Of a stretch of 33,544 nucleotides of DNA, positions 18,563 to 26,595 are shown one piece after another (position 1 is the first letter of the stretch; every line of letters begins with the position of its first letter). The notes under the pieces are model-generated. The model did not search any database, had not been told where the DNA came from, and saw only the letters and a program-made list of their open reading frames with translations. This DNA is from Bacteroidota bacterium (GTDB taxonomy: Bacteria > Bacteroidota > Bacteroidia > UBA4408): positions 1 to 33,544 of the forward strand of contig JADKCP010000010.1 of NCBI GenBank assembly GCA_016718805.1, given 5' to 3'. A program made the position numbers and the translations under genes.

Positions 18563-18589
18563 CCCACCCACGCAAAGCGATGGGATGGG
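18563..18589 (+). repeat. Bulged hairpin H1, related to the hairpin at 19303-19330
   Basis: CCCACCCACGC, an AAA loop and GCGATGGGATGGG pair fully apart from two single bulged A residues. The element starts eight bases after the XRE stop codon. A near copy lies on the far side of the HNH gene in the same orientation, with the loop and the loop-proximal bulged A conserved. Confidence 0.7.
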
Positions 18590-18683
18590 CTTTAAACCTA
18601 AGAACGAATGCACTTGACAGTACAATATACTCGACACTAAGCAATGCTTTAAAAAAAATCATAATTAAAAAACTAATAAGAGA

Positions 18684-18714
18684 TTGTTTATTTTGAACAT
18701 TATCATTATCTTTG
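18684..18714 (+). promoter_or_regulatory. Promoter for the HNH gene
   Basis: TATCTTTG (18707-18714) matches the TAnnTTTG -7 box and a TTG (18684-18686) lies 20 bases upstream. The HNH gene begins 26 bases downstream, so it seems to carry its own promoter. The -33 part is only three bases long. Confidence 0.6.
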
Positions 18715-18740
18715 CAGTATAAAATTAAATACTGTTTGTT

Positions 18741-19274
18741 ATGGCATTACCCAAAAAAGAAGATTTGATAGAATTATATCACAATCAAAATTATACTATT
18801 CATATGATTGCTGAACATTATGGAGTTGGTCATGGAATACCACATTATTGGTTTAGGAGATATAATATACCAAGAAGAACAAGAAAAGATGCTGCTATTT
18901 TAAGGGATAAACTTAAAAGAAGAAACTATGACTTCTTATTTGAACGAAGCCCAGCAGAACACCCTAATTGGAAAGGTGGGAGAAGAATAAATTGTGCTGG
19001 ATACGTTGAATTAAGAATGCCTGAACACCCAAGAGCAAGAAAAAATGGGTATGTTTTTGAGCATTTAATTGTAGCAGAGAAACATTATGGAGAAATAACA
19101 AGAGATTACGTTATACATCACATCAACGGAAACAAACAAGACAATAGAATAGAAAATTTAATGGTTTTAACTCAAAAAGAACATATTGAAATAATACCAA
19201 ATCTTGTAAAAGAAAATAATGAGTTAAAGCAAAAAGTAAAAGAACTTGAAAATCAGATTAAAAAATTTTGTTAA
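18741..19274 (+). CDS. HNH endonuclease (homing type)
   Basis: Residues 5-45 resemble a helix-turn-helix DNA-binding region (IHMIAEHYGVGHGIPHYWFR). The HNH nuclease core is at about 105-150 (FEHLIVAEKHYG, then HHINGNKQDNRIENL and a final H148), with paired histidines at 126-127 and metal-site asparagines. The last 25 residues are a short coiled coil. Free-standing HNH endonucleases of this kind are common in phages and copy themselves into intergenic sites by cutting DNA. It has its own promoter and lies between two related hairpins, which supports it as a separately acquired unit. It lacks the RuvC part of IscB-type nucleases. Confidence 0.82.
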   Translation: MALPKKEDLIELYHNQNYTIHMIAEHYGVGHGIPHYWFRRYNIPRRTRKDAAILRDKLKRRNYDFLFERSPAEHPNWKGGRRINCAGYVELRMPEHPRARKNGYVFEHLIVAEKHYGEITRDYVIHHINGNKQDNRIENLMVLTQKEHIEIIPNLVKENNELKQKVKELENQIKKFC

Positions 19275-19291
19275 ACAATTTAATTACGGAG

Positions 19292-19341
19292 CGGCAATTC
19301 CTCCCATCCACGCCAAAGGCGATGAATGGGTTTCCTTGCCG
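19292..19341 (+). repeat. Bulged hairpin H2 with outer stem, in the GroES-like gene leader
   Basis: The inner hairpin at 19303-19330 (CCCATCCACGCC, AAA loop, GGCGATGAATGGG) closely matches H1, including the bulged A after GGCG. An outer stem CGGCAA (19292-19297) pairs with TTGCCG (19336-19341). It ends eight bases before the likely ATG at 19350, a position suited to translational control. Confidence 0.7.
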
Positions 19342-19349
19342 AAATATTT

Positions 19350-20126
19350 ATGAAAATGAATAATGGCATTGTTGCCTTAGAAATAAATAAAGACAATTTC
19401 GGGAAAGTTAAAATACCTACAATTTCAGGCGATATTGTTTTGCAGATTGATACAGGTTTTGAGGCTGCGCATTATTATACTCAATACTCCAAAGTAGTTG
19501 CTGTTGCAGATAATGAAACTGAAATAAAGGTAGGAATGTATGTTTTTCACAACCATAATGTGTATTCTGATTCTAGGTTTATAGATAAAGATGTTTATTG
19601 GACACCTAGAGAATTCGTTTTTGGAACTTCTGAGCAAATGTTTGGTGATTATGTGATGGTTGAGAAGATTTATGAAAAGAAAGATGCTGCTGTTGGTCTT
19701 ATGGGTGTAAACGCTAGAATAGAACAAATAACTGAAGCCCTAAAAAATAAATGTAAGGTACTAACAGGAAAGTACAAAGGAAAGGTGATGTACTGCACCA
19801 ATGTTATGTTTTATGAGATAGTTGGTTATGACCCAAAAATCTGTATTGCCAAAGAAAACCAATTAGTAGCTGATGAAGAATTCAACCCTTGCGAAAATAA
19901 AGTTTTAATTAAGGCTGACGAAGATGATTTTATTAAAAGAGATTCGGGAATAATTGTTACAAAAATGATGGGTAAGCCTAAATGTAAAACAGGAATAGTT
20001 GTTAAATCAAACAACAAAGATATTCTAGGGACGAATGTTGTTTATAACAAATACTATCAATTAACCATTGATAATGTAGTCCACCATGTGGTTGAAGAAA
20101 AAAATGTTGAAGCCTATATAGCATGA
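19350..20126 (+). CDS. Tandem GroES-like protein (putative phage co-chaperonin)
   Basis: The C-terminal 75 residues read like GroES: VLIKADEDDFIKRDSGIIVTK, then GIVVKSNNKDILGTNVVYNK and a final HVVEEKNVEAYIA, matching the order of strands and loop in co-chaperonins. The N-terminal half also has a GroES-like run (VVAVADNETEIKVGMYVFHN, then GDYVMVEKIYEKK), so two such domains may be present. Phage co-chaperonins (T4 gp31) replace GroES to fold capsid protein with host GroEL. I chose the ATG at 19350 over 19326 because the latter lies inside the upstream hairpin; 19356 is another option. It overlaps the next gene by four bases. Confidence 0.55.
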   Translation: MKMNNGIVALEINKDNFGKVKIPTISGDIVLQIDTGFEAAHYYTQYSKVVAVADNETEIKVGMYVFHNHNVYSDSRFIDKDVYWTPREFVFGTSEQMFGDYVMVEKIYEKKDAAVGLMGVNARIEQITEALKNKCKVLTGKYKGKVMYCTNVMFYEIVGYDPKICIAKENQLVADEEFNPCENKVLIKADEDDFIKRDSGIIVTKMMGKPKCKTGIVVKSNNKDILGTNVVYNKYYQLTIDNVVHHVVEEKNVEAYIA

Positions 20127-20479
20127 AAGATATAATTGCACTTATAGTACTATGTATTGTACTACTACCTATACTTGGTAGAATTATTTATCTAATCCAC
20201 AAACGTAAACAGTCCTACAAGAAGCCTGAAAAGGAATGGTATGAAATGAAGTTTGGTAATAGTTTCGCTATTATCAACTACGAGGAACTAAAACAATGGA
20301 ACTCGCTATCTATATCTAAACGGTCTAAAATAGTTACCGCACAACAAAAAATGATTCGGGATGGGCTTTGCAAAATAGTTGTGGTCGATGGAGAAAAGCG
20401 ACTTGTGCATATTGATAATTATAAAATGATAAATAAATCTTCTAAAGATGGCATCGGAACTAGAAAGGCTAAGGGCTAG
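20123..20479 (+). CDS. Small membrane-anchored protein of unknown function
   Basis: The protein has one clear transmembrane segment at residues 3-25 (DIIALIVLCIVLLPILGRII), followed by a basic stop-transfer stretch (HKRKQSYKKPEKE) and a soluble domain of about 80 residues. It is encoded in an ATGA overlap with the GroES-like gene and overlaps the next gene by 32 bases. I recognise no family. Confidence 0.6.
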   Translation: MKDIIALIVLCIVLLPILGRIIYLIHKRKQSYKKPEKEWYEMKFGNSFAIINYEELKQWNSLSISKRSKIVTAQQKMIRDGLCKIVVVDGEKRLVHIDNYKMINKSSKDGIGTRKAKG

Positions 20480-20849
20480 AAATGCGGAACTAGAAAAGCG
20501 ATTCGATGATATGCAGCGAGGCAATTTGTTAAATACATATTTAACAATTGATGGTCAGCATAAAAGTTTTAATGAGCAGCTAACAATTGGAGTTATTTTA
20601 GATGAAAATAACAAACAAAAGGTCGTTGGGCGAATAGATTTATTTGCAAGTAAGGATGCAAAGGAATTTGACAGGGCTAGGTGGTGGCTAGAAAATTACC
20701 TTGAACAATCTAAAAATCTTAGAGAACTATATAAAATGCTTACCGAAGAAGAAAAGAAAGAAGCAGATAACACAGCTTCATCATTCGACAGTGTTAGAGA
20801 AAAAGTTTCAAAAGAATTAAATGGAGGAAGGACAGGAATTAGTAATTAA
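20448..20849 (+). CDS. Possible terminase small subunit
   Basis: This 133-residue protein starts with a short coiled coil (ELERLRARNAELEKRFDDMQ). A middle part (DEKNNKQ-like ILDENNKQKVVGRIDLFASK) follows, then an acidic helix-rich end. It lies directly before the large terminase gene with a 29-base overlap, which is the usual place for the small subunit that binds the packaging site. No helix-turn-helix is obvious, so the role is inferred from position only. Confidence 0.4.
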   Translation: MASELERLRARNAELEKRFDDMQRGNLLNTYLTIDGQHKSFNEQLTIGVILDENNKQKVVGRIDLFASKDAKEFDRARWWLENYLEQSKNLRELYKMLTEEEKKEADNTASSFDSVREKVSKELNGGRTGISN

Positions 20850-22863
20850 TATTGAAGGGTTCGGAATACCTTATAAAACTCCGCCAATCCCAAAATTAGA
20901 GGAAATATATGGATATAATCTACCACAAAAAGAACAAAAGTGGATTAGACCAATATTGCCAGATGACGAACAAATACAAACGTATAGCCAAGAAGATATG
21001 CTTGCGCTTATTGAGCGAGAATTCCGTAGGCGTGTTTTTGGTTTTTGGTTTATGAATAATGGTGTACCTACCTATATTACAGGGTCAAACTATTTCTATC
21101 TTACATATTGGTTTATTGCAGCAGTAAATGAGGATGGATACCCCGACCATAGAGAAGCTGTTAAAGAGTGGTTTTATGTAATGGATATTTGCCACAAAGA
21201 TATTTTTTGCTTTGGGGCTATTATGGGCTGTCAAAAGCGTTTTGGTAAAACAGAAATATGCCTAGCTGATGAATACAACCACGCCACTCTTATAATTAAA
21301 GACTCTTTATTTGGTATGAACTCACTTTCATCGACAGAGGCTAGAAATAACTTATTTAAGAGCCGATTAATGCGCTCACACAAAAGAATACCAAACTACC
21401 TTAAACCAATTTCAAACGAAACAAAAAGCAAGCGTGAAATTACATCTGAATTAACATTTAAAGGAACAAGTCTTGGTAGCGGTAAATACACAAACGCTTT
21501 AAACAACGTAATTGACCACAGACCGACACTTGTATCAGCTTATCAAGGTAAAAGACCTGCTTATATATTCTTTGATGAACCTGGTTCTGTTGATGAAATT
21601 TCGCTCATTGATTGGTGGACTACCGTTAGACAGCAATTAGCTTTAGGTAAAAGAATATTTGGTAAATGCTTCCTACCTACAACCCTAGAAAGTATGAATC
21701 CTAGCGGTGCTGCTGAATTTAAAGAACTTTGGTACAAAAGTGATATAAACAAGAGGGATGGTAATGGACGAACTGAAAGCGGATTATATAAATATTTTAA
21801 GCCTCATTATAAAGGCAGAGAGGGTTTTATTGATGAATATGGTTTTGACTTAATTGACGAAGCAAAAAAGTTTAGACAAAACGAACTTGACAATGCAGAT
21901 GCTAATGGCAAAATGAAAATTAAGCGTCAGTATCCTGAAAATGAGGACGAAATGTTTTATGTTATCAATGAAGAATCTCAACTTAATTTACAAAACATTG
22001 AAGACCAATTAAACTATAACGAAGCTAATCCACATCTTTGCCCTTACGGTGATTTAGATTGGATAGATGGAATTATTGATAATGGTGTGAAATGGACAAT
22101 CAATCCTAATGGTAAGTGGTGCATAACAAAACACCCGACAGTAAAAAATGCTATGATTATTAGGAACGGTAAAAAAACACCTAATAATGGAATTGATGGC
22201 GATGGTGGAATGATTGGCATTGACCCTATAAGTGGAGTAAAGGCTTTTTCACGTAGAAAATCTGATTTAGGTATGTTTGGATGGGATTTTCAAAAACCAA
22301 CAGATGAATTGTCCGATGTTCCTGCGTTTGACTATGTGGCAAGAACTCCAAATCCTTATGATGGTTTTGAAGATGTTATAAAAACGTGTGTTTACTTTGG
22401 ATGGAAAGCCCATATAGAAAGGAATAAGGAGGCTTTAATTACCCACATGGAAATGAGGGGATATGAAAATTATATGCAACGTAGACCTGCTTTTTCCATA
22501 TCTGAACATTCCGAAAATAAGAATGATAATGGTTACGGTACACCCAACAATAGTCCTGCTTGGAGAAATACTTTATTTACATCTGCAAAGGGAGTTATTG
22601 AAACAAAATGTGGATTCCAAGATGCTATTTATGGGGATAAAACTGTAAGAGAAATAAGCAAGTTTTATTTAAGTAGAACACTAAAAACGCTTCAAGTTTT
22701 TAAACCTGCTGAAGACTGGAACGACTTTGACTTGGCGGTAGCATTTATGTATTGTATTGTTATGAGGCATCAATACGTTGTAAGAAAAGTTGAAAAGAAA
22801 GTTACTAAAATTAAACTACCAAAATACCAAATAGTAAATGGTAGGTCAGTCCTTATAAAATAA
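20821..22863 (+). CDS. terL: Terminase large subunit
   Basis: This 680-residue protein powers DNA packaging and cuts the genome. The ATPase Walker A-like motif is at about residues 135-144 (MGCQKRFGKT). A Walker B motif follows at 247-255 (AYIFFDEPG, with D252 and E253). The C-terminal RNase H-like nuclease starts near residue 464 with MIGIDPISG, D468 being a likely metal ligand. The start ATG lies within the end of the previous gene. Its last 18 bases overlap the 3' end of the converging glycosyltransferase operon. The length is typical of crAss-like and related large terminases. Confidence 0.9.
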   Translation: MEEGQELVINIEGFGIPYKTPPIPKLEEIYGYNLPQKEQKWIRPILPDDEQIQTYSQEDMLALIEREFRRRVFGFWFMNNGVPTYITGSNYFYLTYWFIAAVNEDGYPDHREAVKEWFYVMDICHKDIFCFGAIMGCQKRFGKTEICLADEYNHATLIIKDSLFGMNSLSSTEARNNLFKSRLMRSHKRIPNYLKPISNETKSKREITSELTFKGTSLGSGKYTNALNNVIDHRPTLVSAYQGKRPAYIFFDEPGSVDEISLIDWWTTVRQQLALGKRIFGKCFLPTTLESMNPSGAAEFKELWYKSDINKRDGNGRTESGLYKYFKPHYKGREGFIDEYGFDLIDEAKKFRQNELDNADANGKMKIKRQYPENEDEMFYVINEESQLNLQNIEDQLNYNEANPHLCPYGDLDWIDGIIDNGVKWTINPNGKWCITKHPTVKNAMIIRNGKKTPNNGIDGDGGMIGIDPISGVKAFSRRKSDLGMFGWDFQKPTDELSDVPAFDYVARTPNPYDGFEDVIKTCVYFGWKAHIERNKEALITHMEMRGYENYMQRRPAFSISEHSENKNDNGYGTPNNSPAWRNTLFTSAKGVIETKCGFQDAIYGDKTVREISKFYLSRTLKTLQVFKPAEDWNDFDLAVAFMYCIVMRHQYVVRKVEKKVTKIKLPKYQIVNGRSVLIK

Positions 22864-23415
22864 ATCCCTTCCTATTAAGTACCTAGTTAAATCAGGTCTA
22901 CCCATTGTGTTATCGCTCTGTGTTGCGTTTTGGTAGCACACAAATTTAGGGCATACTTTAAACATAAAGTCTTTGTGGAAAGCCGTTATTTCTCTATCAA
23001 TATGATGGTCTTGCTTTGCAGATAAAAATCTGTCATAGAATCTTTCATGGATTGTGTACAATGTAAATCCGCTTGATTCACTAACAAGCCTATTGTCTAC
23101 TATATCTCCTTTGTAAATCATTCCAAAGTACATATCGTAATCTTTAGGTTCGTTTGCTAAGTAATAATCCCATGCTCCTGAGTCAGTAAATGTAATGTCA
23201 TTTTCTGCTACAATTATTTTAGGTAATTTATTGTCTTTTGCGTACTGGACTATTTTTCTATGCCCTGAATTTATAAGCATCCTCCGTTCTCTCATGGATT
23301 GACCTATTTTATTATCCCATAATTTAAAATCAGTTATTTGTTGAGATTGTAGTTGTTTTACTAGCAATTCGTAGCGGTCTAATCTACTTTTGGGGTGAAG
23401 TATGTGTAGTGTCAT
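22846..23415 (-). CDS. GT25-like glycosyltransferase
   Basis: The 189-residue protein begins HILHPKSRLDRYELLVKQLQ, like the R-R/DR start of LPS-type GT25 enzymes, continues with GHRKIVQYAKDNKLPKIIVA and has the acidic motif VAENDITF (compare E-D-D in GT25). Such enzymes add sugars to LPS or other glycans in the cytoplasm. It is the last gene of the minus-strand glycan cassette and overlaps the FkbM-type gene by four bases. Its stop lies inside the terminase gene's 3' end. The family assignment is by motif order, so moderate. Confidence 0.55.
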   Translation of the reverse strand: MTLHILHPKSRLDRYELLVKQLQSQQITDFKLWDNKIGQSMRERRMLINSGHRKIVQYAKDNKLPKIIVAENDITFTDSGAWDYYLANEPKDYDMYFGMIYKGDIVDNRLVSESSGFTLYTIHERFYDRFLSAKQDHHIDREITAFHKDFMFKVCPKFVCYQNATQSDNTMGRPDLTRYLIGRDLFYKD

Positions 23416-24032
23416 TTTTTAAAAATAAGATTTTCTGCGTTCCGGTGAATTATTTTAAAACCAAATTGCCCACAATAAAAAACATATCTTTCGTTTGCTA
23501 TGCTGTTGCTTTCAACTATTAAGCATTTAACACCTAGTTCATCTAAATTCATTTGGGACAGTATTTCATAGTCCATATTCTCACAATCTATTGAAACAAA
23601 ATCAAATTTTTTTATAGGTGAGCCTTCTAAGAATGATGCGAATGTTTTCACTTTAACTTTTGTTTCGGTGAAGGTTGTGTATTTGCCCCACTTGTCAATT
23701 TGTGACTTGTCAAGCGATGATAAAAGCCCTGTTCCTTCTATTCCTGCATGGCTTCCTGAATCGTAAAATGCAAACTCGCCATCTTCTAATCCTATTGCAA
23801 TATTTTCACAATGCACATTGGGATTGTCTTTATAAAGTTTCTCCAATTCTTGGAATGGTAATTTTGAAGGTTCTACACATACTCCACCCCATCCTTTTAA
23901 TGCTAAAGCCCTTACATTTGAAAGGCATTCTCCGTTATTCTCGCCCAATGATAGGAATGTTCCTGTATCTAAAACATTTTCTAGTATTATTTTTTGTTCT
24001 CCGTTTTGGGAGTAATCTTTAAACTTGTCCAT
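23412..24032 (-). CDS. FkbM-type SAM-dependent methyltransferase
   Basis: Residues 9-39 contain the FkbM-like opening (SQNGEQKIILENVLDTGTFL, then SLGENNGECLSN) that forms the SAM-binding loop. VCVEPS at 51-56 is the acidic strand end that binds the ribose, and FDFVSIDCENMDYEIL at about 143-158 is the second typical block. FkbM enzymes methylate hydroxyls on sugars or small molecules. Here the enzyme lies between glycosyltransferase genes, so a sugar substrate on a surface or virion glycan is likely. It overlaps its neighbours by 4 and 14 bases. Confidence 0.78.
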   Translation of the reverse strand: MDKFKDYSQNGEQKIILENVLDTGTFLSLGENNGECLSNVRALALKGWGGVCVEPSKLPFQELEKLYKDNPNVHCENIAIGLEDGEFAFYDSGSHAGIEGTGLLSSLDKSQIDKWGKYTTFTETKVKVKTFASFLEGSPIKKFDFVSIDCENMDYEILSQMNLDELGVKCLIVESNSIANERYVFYCGQFGFKIIHRNAENLIFKK

Positions 24033-24636
24033 TTCTTAGTATTTTATCGGATTCCGAATGGTCGCCATGATTATATTCAAATAGTATCTGCTCTGTATGT
24101 GTTTCAGTAACGCAATGCGTAAGCACCCTTTCAGTCCATTCAAAATCTTCTGCACTATTTATGTCTTTAAAATCGTAAAGTTTAGCAAATTCTGATTTTA
24201 TTGGGCAGGTGTGCCAAGCCTTTCTTCTTACTGTGTATTCGGGCGTGAACTGCTCATTGAATTGATACTTTAAACTCATATCTACCAATCCCCACCCTTC
24301 GTTTAGCTTTACAAAAGCCCTAAATGTACACACATCAGCGTTTGTATTGCACATTTTTAATAAAGTTTCTATGTAATTAGGTGAAATATTGTCATCATCA
24401 TCGAGAAAGTTTAAGTACCTACCATTTGCTCTTTTAACAAGAGCCTCACGTTTTTTGCCTATACTTAATCCGCCTTCCATGAACCCTGCTGAATCATCTA
24501 CGACCACCTCTAAATCGCCAAGCCCTAAGTGTCCACAAGTTGCGTATGTATACACTTTTTGTCGCTCTAATTCCTGCGTTAATTTAGCTAGTTTATCAGC
24601 CCTTGATGGTATTGATGGTATTAGCACCGAAAGCAT
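24019..24636 (-). CDS. GT2-family glycosyltransferase
   Basis: From the start at 24636 the protein begins with the GT2 strand MLSVLIPSIPSR, has GLSIGKKREALVKRANGRYL before the catalytic metal site FLDDDDNISPNYIE (aspartates about 79-82) and a C-terminal catalytic-like segment (NSAEDFEWTERVL). It transfers a sugar from a nucleotide sugar in the cytoplasm. An upstream ATG at 24657 is possible, but the 24636 ATG has a GGAG-like site five bases ahead, fits the GT2 start and lies 10 bases after the TylF-type gene. Confidence 0.8.
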   Translation of the reverse strand: MLSVLIPSIPSRADKLAKLTQELERQKVYTYATCGHLGLGDLEVVVDDSAGFMEGGLSIGKKREALVKRANGRYLNFLDDDDNISPNYIETLLKMCNTNADVCTFRAFVKLNEGWGLVDMSLKYQFNEQFTPEYTVRRKAWHTCPIKSEFAKLYDFKDINSAEDFEWTERVLTHCVTETHTEQILFEYNHGDHSESDKILRNGQV

Positions 24637-24646
24637 AACAACTCCC

Positions 24647-25294
24647 TCATTCCCCATATATAAAATATTTTATGTTTGATACCTGTTTGTAGTTTGGTGA
24701 ATAGCCTATTGATTCAAAATATTCAACACAAGCATTCCTGCACCCTAGTAGTTCCCAATCGTCAATTATAACATATCCTCCTTTTATAACTTTTGGAAAT
24801 AGATATTTTAAACACACCATAGTTGAATTATACAAATCACCATCGAGCCTTAGAATTGATATTTTGTCAATAGTGTTATTAGGCATAGTTTCCTCAAACC
24901 AACCCTTATGTATTTCAATATTGCTATACTTTAATACCGCTATATTTTTTCTGAATTGCTCAACTGAAAACGATGTTGCTCCTGTGGTTTTTAGTTTCTG
25001 CTCCCCTGCGTTTGGTAGTTTTTTAATTTCATCTTCTGTAAGCATTTTTATTCCTGGCATTTGGTCGTCCCTATTACTTGGTAATGGTATCCCCTCAAAA
25101 GAATCGAATGCGTGAACCGTTTTGTTGGGGGCAGCACAAGCCATAGCTATAATTTGCGCTCCTGCTGCTACGCCACACTCGACATAATCGCCTTCTTTAT
25201 CCTTCATTGCTTGTGCGCAACTATGTGTAAACAAAAGCGTTTCAGTCGATGAAAACGCTATCTTTTTTGCGTACTCTAAGGCGTTAATTTCCAT
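24647..25294 (-). CDS. TylF-type methyltransferase
   Basis: The 215-residue protein has the marks of the TylF/MacO O-methyltransferase family: YVECGVAAGA (37-46), HAFDSFEGIP (61-70), ILRLDGDLYNSTMVCLKYLF (about 147-166) and VIIDDW (175-180), giving both the SAM and metal sites. Family members methylate sugars attached to glycans or natural products. It is embedded among glycosyltransferase genes with an 11-base overlap at its start. Together with the FkbM-type gene it suggests two methylation steps on a phage-directed glycan. Confidence 0.85.
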   Translation of the reverse strand: MEINALEYAKKIAFSSTETLLFTHSCAQAMKDKEGDYVECGVAAGAQIIAMACAAPNKTVHAFDSFEGIPLPSNRDDQMPGIKMLTEDEIKKLPNAGEQKLKTTGATSFSVEQFRKNIAVLKYSNIEIHKGWFEETMPNNTIDKISILRLDGDLYNSTMVCLKYLFPKVIKGGYVIIDDWELLGCRNACVEYFESIGYSPNYKQVSNIKYFIYGE

Positions 25295-25979
25295 ACTGTA
25301 TATATGTTTCTTCGGTTATATCATTTTTTGCTGCCACAACTCCGTATGGAAGCATATCGCATTTGCCACTTACAAGTACCGACATTACAGCTTGGTCGTG
25401 CCTATGGGCTACAAATCCATCCCTTTTGCTGATTCCATCTTTGAAAGAACCATTTATCGAAAACTCCTTAATCTTATTAAACACATCAACTGCGTTATTG
25501 TGCGTAAAGTCAAAGAATAGTAGTCCGCCCCAAATTTGTTCTATCCCCATTAATTCACTTTCGGTTATACCTAGTTTTTCTACTGCGTCATCTGATATGT
25601 ACTTGTACAATGGGTGTCCTAGATTGTGAAATACTGTAACCCCTTTTTCTTTAAATAAATGAATTGGGTTTTTGAGCAATCTTAATGATGTGTCAAGCCA
25701 TATAATTTTTTCATATCCCATTTGTCTAGCTTGTTCTATAATTGCTATTTTAAACTGATATGGCATTTCAGAATGCTCATAAAATGGAAAGTAATTTACA
25801 TTAGTTGGGGTTACATTTTTAATCTCTATCCCTTTGTAGTTGTTTAGCCAATGGTCAGGTGAATAGATAAGATAATCACCGCCCCAATGCTCCACGCATG
25901 AATCTAGTAGATTTAACAACCACTTCCTGTAATCATTCCTTCCATTTGATGCAAATGATACAATGCAATTTTTAGACAT
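25284..25979 (-). CDS. GT-A-like glycosyltransferase, family uncertain
   Basis: This 231-residue protein opens with CIVSFASNGRNDYRKWLLNL and has the acidic motif KIIWLDTS (about 91-98), where a DxS/DxD-like site coordinates the metal in GT-A enzymes. Later GGLLFFDFTH and FVAHRHDQAV resemble the acceptor and catalytic regions of nucleotide-sugar transferases. It overlaps the next gene by 11 bases and the previous by 8. Its position in the cassette agrees with glycan synthesis; the precise family is not clear. Confidence 0.6.
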   Translation of the reverse strand: MSKNCIVSFASNGRNDYRKWLLNLLDSCVEHWGGDYLIYSPDHWLNNYKGIEIKNVTPTNVNYFPFYEHSEMPYQFKIAIIEQARQMGYEKIIWLDTSLRLLKNPIHLFKEKGVTVFHNLGHPLYKYISDDAVEKLGITESELMGIEQIWGGLLFFDFTHNNAVDVFNKIKEFSINGSFKDGISKRDGFVAHRHDQAVMSVLVSGKCDMLPYGVVAAKNDITEETYIQYGN

Positions 25980-26595
25980 ATTCCTTGTTTTTTGTTGAGT
26001 ACCTGTAGTGATAAATAGGTTTTTCTATCTTTGTTTCTGTTTTTAGAAATTGGTTTAACGCATCCGAGTAAGCCTTATCTTCAGCGTTTGATTTATCGGG
26101 AAACTTGGCTTTCATGGCAAGTTCTCTTTTTACAGGCGAAAGGTGGTTGGTTTTTCTTTCATAGAAAATCTTACCACCCCTTTTAACGGTTCTGTTTTGG
26201 AAGTTTTTAGACAACTCCCAATCTACTTTATTATCTCCGTTGGTTGTTATTATTCCGCTTATACCTATTGTGTCAGAACCCTTCTTTATGGCGTTTAGGA
26301 TTAATTCAATGTAGTTTTCATCAACAAAATCATCATCATCGATAAAGCAAACATACTCCCCACTAGCTAAGTCTAAAAGCATATTTCTTTTTTCACCTGT
26401 ACTGTGGGCTTTTCTATCTGTTATTACAATAACTTCTGCTGATTCTCCTAGAAAAACAACTGTTTCGTAGTTTGGGTGTATGTAGTGCAAGGTTGATTCT
26501 GTTTTTATCTGCCTTTGCAATGATTTTAATAAAAACTCCCTTGACTGAATTCTGCTTACTAGGCTAGGAATTAAGATAGATAATTTACAGTCCAT
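25972..26595 (-). CDS. GT2-family glycosyltransferase
   Basis: The protein has the GT2 first strand LSILIPSLVSRIQSREFL, the nucleotide-binding end EVIVITD, STGEKRNMLLDLASGEYV and the metal motif FIDDDDFVDENYIE (aspartates about 86-89). The remaining 100 residues form the acceptor half, including NAEDKAYSDAL. It overlaps both neighbours by 8-11 bases. It shares its overall plan with the other GT2 gene of the cassette, though the two are clearly diverged. Confidence 0.82.
   Translation of the reverse strand: MDCKLSILIPSLVSRIQSREFLLKSLQRQIKTESTLHYIHPNYETVVFLGESAEVIVITDRKAHSTGEKRNMLLDLASGEYVCFIDDDDFVDENYIELILNAIKKGSDTIGISGIITTNGDNKVDWELSKNFQNRTVKRGGKIFYERKTNHLSPVKRELAMKAKFPDKSNAEDKAYSDALNQFLKTETKIEKPIYHYRYSTKNKEYV

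Noticed and set aside
18639..18658. AAGC-AAT-GCTT hairpin followed by an A run as a terminator
   Set aside because: The stem is only four pairs and the plus strand has A residues, not T, after it.
18741..19274. IscB or Cas9-like nuclease
   Set aside because: The protein is 177 residues with an HNH and a helix-turn-helix only. No RuvC parts or arginine-rich bridge are visible, and no CRISPR-like repeats occur in the window.
19326..19349. Upstream start for the GroES-like gene
   Set aside because: This ATG lies within the 3' arm of hairpin H2. The ATG at 19350 is free and the GroES-like sequence begins later.
19425..19727. A 100-residue minus-strand frame inside the GroES-like gene
   Set aside because: It lies wholly opposite a better supported gene, shows no motif, and fits a shadow frame.
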